DNA from: Lytechinus pictus
Lineage: Eukaryota; Echinodermata; Echinoidea; Temnopleuroida; Toxopneustidae
DNA length: 64,000 nt
Assembly: GCF_037042905.1 (NCBI RefSeq)
Contig: NC_087247.1
Coordinates: 56,319,920 to 56,383,919, forward strand
Direction: 5' to 3'
The position numbers and the translations under genes are program-made. Each line of letters starts with the position of its first letter. Positions within the stretch are counted from its first letter, which is position 1. The notes under the pieces were generated by a model. That model searched no databases, was not told the DNA's origin, and saw nothing but the letters and a program-made list of their open reading frames with translations. Below, piece by piece: positions 56,569-64,000 of the stretch.

Positions 56569-57392
56569 CAGTGCGTCCCACAAAAAACGAAACCGAGATT
56601 TATCGATGATTTATCATAACTTAATCACAAATACAATAGACAAATGACCTACCATTGTAAAGCTTAGAATCTCCTCTTTCATCTAAAATTACTTAGATTA
56701 TTTCTCATTCACGCATGAGTGAGCAAAAACAATTTGAAAAGGGGATACCAAAAAGTCACTTGGCGCGCTGTATCTGGGTTTCAAAAAGAAAACCACATTT
56801 TTAGAAAGTTCAATATCTGCTCTTTAATTTGATACCTCAATTAAAGAAAATGGTCAAGAAATAATAAAGTTCTGGTTATTTGAAACAAGGCTTGATTTTC
56901 AATAATTTCATGAAATGAAGAGGTTTTACAGGCTAGCGTTCAAACTCACTCGACACTCCGTTTTGTTGACGATCAGCCATGCATTAAGTCTTTTGTTAAC
57001 CATGCGATAGCTTCTGTGGGTAAACGGTGAAAACACGTTTATTTCATGAAATTATGGAAATACAAGCATTGTTTCGAGGGAACGTAACTTTTTTATTTCT
57101 TGACCATTTTCTGTGATTAAGGTATCAAATAAAAGAGCAGATATTGAACTTTTTAGTCATGTGACTTTCTTTTTGAAATTCAGATACCCCCCGCCAAATG
57201 AGTTTTTGGCATCCTTTCTTCGAATTGTTTTTGCTCACTCATGCGTGAATGAGGAATAATCTAAGTAGTATCAGGTGAAAGAGGAGATTCTAATTAAGCT
57301 TTACGTTGGTGGGTCATTTGTCTATTGCATTTATGATTAAGTTAAGATAAATCATCGCTAAATCTCGGTTTCGTTTTTTGTGGGACGCACTG
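56569..57392. mobile_element. Mariner/Tc1-type fold-back element inserted in the LINE (824 bp)
   Basis: Terminal repeats CAGTGCGTCCCACAAAAAACG are perfect inverted copies, with TA on both sides (56567-56568 and 57393-57394). The inverted arms extend about 400 bases each (the TCTATTG.ATTT.TGATTAAGTTA and CTCATGCGTGA words recur inverted) around a centre near 56985. There is no transposase frame. Without the element and one TA the LINE endonuclease frame is continuous across the site. Confidence 0.93.
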
Positions 57393-57671
57393 TATAATAA
57401 CATGACTGAGAGAAAACATTTTATTTATAATGATATTGATTTTTTCAGGAAATCTATTTACTCATTTGCCTTGTTCCTAGTTGGAAAATAAACATTTCTT
57501 ATTATCATTCTAACTCCATCTAATTCACAGTCGAATATAATATATCTACCATCGTTATCCCTTTCCATCTTTACAATAGTACTAAGCTCAGCTGCATTAT
57601 TTGCACATGTTCTGTAGATACCTTCAGTGCTGACTTTTGCATCGCGCGCCCAGCTGATAATGTAAACAAAC

Positions 57672-57755
57672 TTAGTCGCTTTGTATTGTAGCTATTTTTG
57701 TGAAGATTGCCTTCGCCAGGGTGTAAAACGGAAACGCGCATCCCGCTCTCGAGCG
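57672..57755 (+). repeat. Inverted second copy of the RXYLT1 5' leader
   Basis: TTAGTCGCTTTGTATTGTAGCTATTTTT, GATTGCCTTCGCCAGGGTGT and ACGGAAACGCGC occur in the same order as on the minus strand upstream of RXYLT1 exon 1, but on the plus strand. The copy lacks the MITE and the small internal duplication. No RXYLT1-like start codon and membrane segment follow it. Confidence 0.7.
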
Positions 57756-58082
57756 TTCTTGTTTCGATACTGTATTTTGAATTTGATGAAAGAAAACACA
57801 AATGGCAAAAGCGCTTAAGACTTAGTTATAGCAATTTATACGTGCGTCTGACGAGTTAATTCTCTCCTGGGGTTAATTCCTCATTATAAATCTTGTTTTA
57901 TCTCGATTGTCATCAAATAGTTACAAAAACTGAAAGCCCCTAATTGTGTTCTACGGGTTTGAATTTGATTCATGATAAACAGAAAATTTTAAAATCTCTC
58001 ACAGTTGCTTGGAGTCTGTTGACGCGCGTTGTAGACTAACTATCGCGTTTTACAAACAATTGGGCATATGAATAAATGTATA

Positions 58083-58131
<49 letters not shown>

Positions 58132-58829
58132 CAGATACAGAAATGGCATTTTTTGTTTACAAGGAAGTGTGCTTGTACTCTGTTTGGTCTCATCTCAGTT
58201 TCAATCATCACAGTTGTTTTCTCGATCTTTTATCAATTTGTATTCACCAAAAATATATGCTTAACTTCAGGAACATTTTAAATGGTATAATTGAATTATT
58301 AAAGATAAAAAGTAAGAAGAAAAAAAAAACCTTTTACCAGTAAGTTGTGAAAATATGAAAATGCTCAATTATTTCACCACTAGTGTATTTTAGTTTGCTT
58401 CAGAAATGATCTTTGTTGTTTACTGATCATCAATTAATATTGAAATATTCTTCATTAAAAACCTATAAAATATGAAACGCACAGTCAACCCTAAAACACG
58501 GACAAAAATCATAATTTGGTTTAAATTGACAGTTTGAGAGAGAGAGGGGGGGGGGCGGTCTTTGGACATGCCTGAGTGCTTTCTGAAAAACGATTTCTCA
58601 TCTTAATTCAAAATAAAGCCAGTTTGAAGCCTGATAATAATTTTGTTTATTCTCTGTTTTTATCTATTTATTCATTGATAATCTATTTTTTTCTTTACAC
58701 TTTAATTCTTTTTCATGTTTTTATCTATTTATTTATTGATGATCTATTTTTTTTTCTTCACTCTTTAATTCCTTTTCACTCGCGCGCGGTCCCCAAATCC
58801 ATTTCACTTTTGTTTTCTAGGCTGTAAAG
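57756..58829. other. Gene-free stretch with AT microsatellite
   Basis: AT-rich DNA with the microsatellite at 58086-58129, two near-identical 70-base copies of 'TTTTTATCTATTTATTCATTGATAATCTATTTTTTTC' (58658-58695 and 58718-58756), and a short GA/G run at 58538-58557. No exon was seen. Confidence 0.45.
58086..58129. repeat. AT dinucleotide microsatellite
   Basis: About 44 bases of alternating A and T. The frames reading YIYIYIYI here are artefacts. Confidence 0.95.
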
Positions 58830-59121
58830 CAGGGCCGTGGAAATGATTTTTTTTGCTGGAGTGCTGATCAATTAAATTTAACAAAGAACAAAAAAGGGGG
58901 ATCAGTCGTTTTGGTCCCAAGAAATTCGAAAAGAAAAAAAGGGTTTCATTACAAAATGTAGCTAAATTTCCTTACATTTTCGTCTCCAATTTGCCACACC
59001 TACCAGAATTCGAGGGGGTGCTGCCCATGGAGAATAATACACGCAGCACGTACCCCTGGGAAAACTTGGGGGTCACGGTTTTGATCAGCATCCCCAGCAC
59101 TCCCATTTCCAGGGCCATATG
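58830..59121. mobile_element. 292-bp hAT-like element with 8-bp TSD
   Basis: It begins CAGGGCCGTGGAAATG and ends CATTTCCAGGGCCATATG. The exact 8-bp duplication CTGTAAAG (58822-58829 and 59122-59129) sets the boundaries. Related to the element at 60809-61777 (GTGCTGATC / GATCAGCA.CCCCAGCAC words). Confidence 0.85.
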
Positions 59122-59129
59122 CTGTAAAG

Positions 59130-59437
59130 TTAAATTTAAAAAAATCTTAAAGTCAGAAAACAAAAGCAGGAAAAAATACAAAGAAGAGAATATAAGAAAA
59201 GGAAAATTGAGACAACAAAAGACGTAAAGAAAAGAAAACCAAAAAAAAAAAGAAAAAAGAAAAAAAAGGAGAGAAAAAAGACAAAAGTAAAGAGAAGAAA
59301 AAATAATTAAAAAGGGGGAAAAGAGAAAAGAAAGAAAGAAAAAGAAAAAAAGAAAAATTAAAAGAAAAAAAAATTAATAGAACAGGGGGAAAATGGAGAA
59401 AGAAAGAAAAAAATATCAAATATGAAAGAAGCTATTA
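59130..59437 (+). repeat. Purine-rich low-complexity tract
   Basis: About 270 bases of almost only A and G, mostly GAAAA and AAAGA words. The 88-codon phenylalanine-rich frame on the other strand is a composition artefact. Confidence 0.8.
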
Positions 59438-60359
59438 AGGACGTTCCACAGTTAAAATGAAGTCCATGTCAGCAACTTTTGCATAGAGTTGCTTTGGTAT
59501 CTGTGCATTATGAAAATGCAAAAATATATAGGCCTATATACATGTAGGTAAATGTGCTTATTTTTTTCTACGGGACTCCGACGGGACTTCAAAGTCGCCG
59601 CATTTGAATGACATGAAATGTTGCGCAATCAAGAGAATTATGCCTCTCTTAGACCTCACGAATTCACCAAATGAGTTTAAATCATCTTTACTCTGTCGAT
59701 ATCGCATCAAACTTTCAGGATATATGGATACAATAAAAAGAAGGAGAATATCTTGTAATTGGCAAAACTATATCTATTTGGAGTCAGCAGCGCCCTCATT
59801 TGACAAGAATGTTGCATAAATTCCAAAAAACAAATCTTAAGACGTAAAAGTATAGTTAAAGTGATTGGTTAACATTGGTTTGACTTTTTTAAAATCTGAG
59901 CTAGAAGGTCACACTTGTCACCTGTGTCTGTGATATGTTACAAAAATGAAGCCCAGAAAAAATTGCGTTCGAAAATTATTATTTAGTGCTTAAAAAATTG
60001 AAATATAAAGTGACCGAAAACACCATCTTAATTTCATCCCATACACTTATGTGTACTATTTAGGCGTCTATAAGACGCCTATTTACAAAATCGGGGTTTG
60101 CCTTGTAGTTTTAGCTTTTCATTCTCAATAATGGTTGTTTTCAGGGTTTATTAGTTCTAATACATGCACTTGTACACATGTTTCATCTTGGTTTGAGAAT
60201 TTTTTTAAATCGGCTGCTCACAAAGTTAAACAATACCTTTAAGGTGCACTTTATTCAAAATCCATGTGATTTCATCAAATTCGACAAAATTGTAGAGAAA
60301 TGCATATAGCAAAGGTGTAGGGAACTTATGGGGTCCATGTGCTCTTTTTTAAAGTATCA

Positions 60360-62170
60360 GTGTACAAATTTGTGTTGCGAGTTGGCTTGAAAATCGCCGA
60401 AAATGCGCCGAAAACATAACGATACCGTCTAAAATACGAATGCCGGTTCCGTAGTTCTGCATGCTCCCACACACTCAAAATCCATGTCATTTTCATCCTA
60501 CTCTCTAGATTTATAGAGGACTTTATTCTGAAGACGTTAAAACATTAGAAATATGGGGTCCTGTTGCGAGTTGGCTTGAAACAGCCCAAAATCCGCCGAA
60601 AACGTGCAAAAGTCTGATAATACTGTCCAAAATTCTAATACGAATGGTTCCGTAGTTCTGCTCCCAAACATTCAAAATCGATGCATGTCTCCTCATACTC
60701 TCCAGATTTGTAGAATATATTCTGAAGACGTTAAAACATTGGAAATATGGGGTCCATGTGCTCGTTTTAAACTATATCAGTGTCTAAATAATTGTTGCGA
60801 GTTGGTTTCATGGACCTGGGAAGCGGGGGTGCTGAAGCACCCCCAAGATTTTGCCAGGGGGTGCTGCGTGTATTATTTTACATAGGCAGCACCCCCTGGA
60901 ATCCTGGTTGGTGTGTCACATAGGAGAAATGTATGGAAAATATGACCAACATCTTGTGTTGAAACCCTTTTTTTGGCTTATCAAATTTCTTGGCACCAAA
61001 ACGACCTTCATTTTGTAGTGAAACCTTTTTTTGCTTGTCGAATTCACATAGGCGGATCCAAGGGGCCCGGGAATCCCTATTGGCGGAGCGAAAAAAGGGG
61101 GTGGGGAAGGCATTTTTAAAAAAAGAAAAAGAAGGTTGGTTGGTGTTGGAGTTGGCGCTCTTCAATCTGGTAGATTATCTGCGCCAGGTCGTTTCCGAGT
61201 TAGTTGCTTCCCGTTTCAATGTCCTCGGCGTTAGACTATAGTCTGACCTGTCATATAGCGAGGTGCAATATAATTAAGATTATATTACCTCCACCATTTT
61301 GTGCGTTTTTGTATTTCATAGTATGCAAACTTTATAGCATGCAAGGGAAAAGAGAGGAGAAAATAAGGATGAAGATGAGTGAATAAAATAAGGTGAGGGG
61401 ACTTATGTCACTATATAAAGTTTTCGCTCGCGCTTCGCATTGCATGCATGTTTGATGAGATATAGGCCTACATCGAGCTCATTGATGATTTTCAAAAAGT
61501 GTTGTGTAAAATGTCCGTTTTATTGTCTGAGTATCAACATTTTCAGCTCGCGCTGCGAGCTCGCGTTATTTGATCTGTCAGGTACCTATTCTCTTCGTGT
61601 ATTCCATGAAGTTCTCAAAATATCCCTTTTCAGGTTTGATTGTCAAAACCTATCAGCCAACGCTGCGCGCTCGCATTTTGATTGGCGAGTATATGTATAC
61701 CTCAAGCTACTGGATCCGCCCCTGAATTTAGGCCTACTTCAGCACCCCCAGCCAAAAAATCGTTCCCACTGGGCCTGGTTGGCTTGAATAAACAGCCCAA
61801 ATGTGCAAAAGTCTGATAATACCGTCCAAAATTTCTAAAATACGAATGGTTCCGTAGATCTGCTCCCAAACATTCAAAATCCATGTCATTTTCCTCGTAC
61901 TCCCCAGATTTAGAATACAGCATGAAGACGTTAAAACATTGAAAATATGGGGTCTATATGTGCTCGTTTTAAACTATAGTGTCTAAATTGTTGCGAGTTT
62001 GCTTGAAACAGTCCAAAATGCACCGAAAACAAGCAAAAGTCTGATAATATACGTCTAAACTGCGAATGGTTCCGTAGTCTTGCTCCCAAACATTGGAAAT
62101 CCATGTCATTTTCATCATTCTTTGCACATAGATATTTTAGCTCCTGAATATTTAAAATATGCAAAAATTA
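60360..62170 (+). repeat. Tandem repeat of about 190-230 bp
   Basis: Copies of TTGCGAGTTGG.TTGAAA start near 60375, 60564, 60794 and 61988, and the interrupted copy resumes at 61778. The words TTCCGTAGTTCTG and GACGTTAAAACATT recur at matching places. Internal component of the 59438-62998 element. Confidence 0.75.
60809..61777. mobile_element. hAT-like element inserted in the tandem repeat
   Basis: The ends CATGGACCTGGGAAGCGGGGG and CGTTCCCACTGGGCCTG are imperfect inverted copies. Flanks GTTGGTTT (60801-60808) and GTTGGCTT (61778-61785) match at 7 of 8 bases, and the host repeat unit is continuous across them. A second layer may be nested inside: CATAGGCGGATCC at 61049 and GGATCCGCCCCTG at 61712-61724 are the termini of the family seen at 13492-13736. 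CTCGCGCTTCGC-type minisatellite units occur at 61425-61680. Confidence 0.75.
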
Positions 62171-62998
62171 ACATGGATCGCGATCCATGTGCTATTATTT
62201 TGCTATAGAGCTTGAAGTTCACAAAATGGATGTTCTTAAGAATTGTGCATTCAAAAGAATTTGGCATTTTTAGACCCCACGAGATCACAACAATGAGTTT
62301 AAACCTCTATTACTTAGTCAAAATCCATGAAAATTTCATCAAGTTTCGCAATATAACTAATCATTGTACCCTTAAGTTGGATAATCTAATTATTGTTTGC
62401 TCTTTTAAGTCTAACACCACTCTCAGTTCTTACCATTTGCGCGAAAGATGACAAAAACTCAACCTCAAAAATGTGAAATTTCAGTAACAAACTTGAGAGG
62501 TACAAGAAATACTGCACTTTATTCAAAGCCCAGGTAATTTTCACCAAACTTTGCAAAGTTGTAGAGAAAGTGTAAATAAAAGGTGCAAACATGAAAAAAT
62601 ATGGTTTCATGAGCTTGTTTTCAAACTATCAGCACTTTTATAAGAGCCAATGTGCTTTTTAAAACACCCCGAAACGCGCCAAAAGCTTTGTATCTATTTG
62701 AGGAAAGTTCCAAACCACTCATGCACTCTACCATTTATTCAAACTCGGGGTCATATTCGTCATACTTTGCAGTACTACAAATTAAAGTTTCTTGAAATTG
62801 TAGAGGAATTAAATGGCCCATGGAATAATTCCAATTTATTAGCTTCATAAAATAACACATCGGATCTGCAGTTAGTGCAGAGGAGAAAAATCAACTCGGG
62901 TCTACAGCTGATTAATTGACCTGTATTGTGACGTCAGCAAGCAGAGTGTAAAATATGCGCAGATCATTATGTGCACAAACATAACTGTGGAACGTCCT

Positions 62999-63250
62999 AT
63001 AAATCTTCAAAGAAAAAAAAACTCAAAAAAGCAGTGGCAAAAGTAGTAATTTAATTCTTGACTGGTTGCAAACTAAACAAAGAAGAAAGAAGGTATATAT
63101 GAATATTCACGTGCAGCTCAACGTCAGACTCGCTCAGATGAATATTCTTATCAGAGGTGTGTGTACAATACCGAGTGTACAGGGTGTGTGTTAGTGGAAT
63201 CGTTTTGAATTCCGTGATCGTTGGCTGTACCATAACCATATAGCTGCCCA
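62999..63250. other. Gene-free stretch
   Basis: No exon or repeat recognised. The minus-strand frame at 63051-63293 runs into the CCCTAA-like region and has no supporting features. Confidence 0.4.
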
Positions 63251-63254
63251 TATA

Positions 63255-63690
63255 TATACCCTTACCCACCCTAACCTGGCCTAACACTACCACTTAATCC
63301 TAACCCGGCCAACCCTCACCCTTATCTAAGGTAACCCTAAAATTATATCCTTATGTATCTCTAATCATATGGAACCCTAACCCAATCCTATCAGGGGCCG
63401 TGGAGCTGGGGGGGGGGGGGGGCTTCAGCCCCTCCCCACATATTTTCCCAAACCATGTGAAATTAAAAAAAAATATTACCATCTGACTGATTTTTTTTGC
63501 AAGGTCAGCCCCCAACTTACAAAATCTTTTGTGCCCCCTCCCTACCTGTTATGGATAAAACCCTAAATCTATGGGACCCTAACCTTTACCCAACTCTCGG
63601 CCTATGGAACCCTAACCCAAATCTAACATTTATGTACCCTATCCCCTTCACCAAACCCTTAATCCGATCAATCCCTAACCCTACTTTAAA
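63255..63690 (-). repeat. Degenerate telomere-like CCCTAA repeats
   Basis: CCTAACC, CCCTAA and AACCCTAACCC words are spread over about 430 bases (near 63270, 63300, 63330, 63373, 63551, 63570, 63610, 63676). They are broken by hAT-like sequence at 63393-63540. The spacing is irregular and units are mutated, so this is an interstitial remnant or a coincidental low-complexity family, and not a telomere. Confidence 0.55.
63393..63540 (+). mobile_element. Left half of a CAGGGGCCG hAT-like MITE
   Basis: CAGGGGCCGTGGAGCTG, a long G run, CTTCAGCCCCTCCCC and later GCAAGGTCAGCCCCC resemble the MITE at 52112-52280. The right terminus was not found. Confidence 0.5.
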
Positions 63691-63782
63691 GGAAAAGAAT
63701 ACAAATATAATGCAGTTAAGTTGGAAAATCTCAAGAGGCCTAGAAACAGTAAAAGTAAGATTACTATTGAATATCAAATAAA

Positions 63783-64000
63783 GGGGTAGGCATACTCTGG
63801 ACTGAAATCATTTATATCTAAATAGACTAAAATTCAGCAAAATGCTGAAAATTTCATCAAAATCTGATCAAAAATAACAAAGTTATTCAATTTTGAAGTT
63901 TAGCAATATATTGTGAAAACGGTTATATGCACATCGTCATGAATATTCATTAGGTGGGCTGATGATGTCACATCCTCCTTTTCCTTTTTTATTTATTTAT
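63783..64000. mobile_element. Left part of a TTAA-type fold-back MITE, cut by the window end
   Basis: AGGGGTAGGCATACTCTGG..., AGCAAAATGCTGAAAATTTCATCAAAATC, GTGAAAACGGTTATATGCACATCGTCATGAATATTCATTAGG and GATGATGTCACATCCTCC follow the same order as in the element at 1403-1988. The right half lies beyond the window. Confidence 0.75.

Larger units (their letters stand above)
52775..57560 (-). pseudogene. Decayed L1/Tx1-type LINE ORF2 with two insertions
   Basis: On the minus strand the pieces appear in the order of a non-LTR retrotransposon ORF2. First come endonuclease blocks (RYIIFDCELDGVRMIIRNVY near 57500, then LGGDFYMILVDKLDHMGS at 56570-56500, then PSITPDHSGILLTCSS near 56315). Next are reverse transcriptase blocks (NKAPGNYGLTTEFYSNFW near 55570, LAKRIK at 55360, RQGDPLSPYIFI near 54455, LYADDVSIIV at 54337-54308). 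Last are a CSFCYQEFETLDHLFKSCPN cysteine motif near 53075-53010 and a C-terminal tail stopping at 52775. Many stops and frame changes show that it is dead. The start is 5'-truncated near 57560. Insertions at 54768-55351 and 56569-57392 are younger. Confidence 0.88.
59438..62998. mobile_element. 3.6-kb element with 17-bp TIR and internal tandem repeats
   Basis: The terminal repeats AGGACGTTCCACAGTTA (59438-59454) and TAACTGTGGAACGTCCT (62982-62998) are perfect. The interior (about 60360-62160) is an imperfect tandem repeat with a unit of roughly 190-230 bases. Each unit begins GTTGCGAGTTGGCTTGAAA, includes CGAATGGTTCCGTAGTTCTGCTCCCA.ACA.TCAAAATCCATG, and ends GAAGACGTTAAAACATT.GAAATATGGGGTC. 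A hAT element sits inside one unit. The flanks (ATTA / ATAA) suggest a TTAA or TA target but are not identical. No transposase recognised. Confidence 0.75.

Noticed and set aside
60360-62170. Regular repeats considered as a CRISPR array
   Set aside because: Units are about 200 bases, diverged and without short spacer structure, in a eukaryotic transposon.

Overview
The window is animal nuclear DNA. Genes are split into short exons by multi-kilobase introns with canonical GT/AG junctions, intergenic DNA is AT-rich, and most of the sequence is made of transposable elements. The style of the repeats (long fold-back elements, hAT elements starting CAGTGGCGTA, minisatellites built on CTCGCGCTTCGCGCTCGCA, many ACATGTAC words) together with two deuterostome-type gene models suggests a marine invertebrate deuterostome, most likely an echinoderm such as a sea urchin. 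The species is an inference.

Two protein genes can be assembled completely by hand and a third is seen by its first exon. FAM72 lies on the plus strand (20445-25904, four coding exons, 149 residues). RXYLT1 (TMEM5, the dystroglycan ribitol-phosphate xylosyltransferase) lies on the minus strand (51335 down to 37193, six coding exons, 412 residues). Its first exon is almost 10 kb from the second and was found by its membrane anchor and matching splice phase. The two genes converge, with about 11 kb between their ends. A minus-strand first exon at 8929-8869 starts an unidentified gene whose remaining exons were not found.

The rest is a dense, readable record of mobile elements. I could delimit many by exact target-site duplications (TSDs). 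They include hAT-type elements with 8-bp TSDs (4412-6917, 10556-12014, 12468-15358, 13839-14770, 16515-17992, 41565-43526, 58830-59121, 60809-61777), MULE-like elements with 9-bp TSDs (7646-8091, 20732-21345), and a family of roughly 600-bp fold-back elements flanked by TTAA (1403-1988, 2113-2696, 33624-34219, 36433-37040, 38681-39252, 40458-41060, 54768-55351). There is also a mariner-type fold-back with TA (56569-57392), a piggyBac-like remnant (30621-31068) and a decayed L1/Tx1-type LINE (57560-52775). Several are nested two or three deep. In two cases removing the insertion leaves the interrupted LINE reading frame continuous, which proves the boundaries.

The most interesting signals are: (1) a compound hAT element, one hAT inside another at the same internal site, present twice with different target duplications, so it moved as a unit; (2) two unrelated fold-back elements, one in intron 1 of FAM72 and one in intron 1 of RXYLT1, each carrying two outward-facing copies of 'start codon, short exon, consensus splice donor' around a promoter-like core; (3) an inverted second copy of the RXYLT1 5' leader 6.3 kb upstream, which doubles as the empty site of a MITE in the leader. 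I saw no bacterial-type system, CRISPR array, tRNA or rRNA gene.
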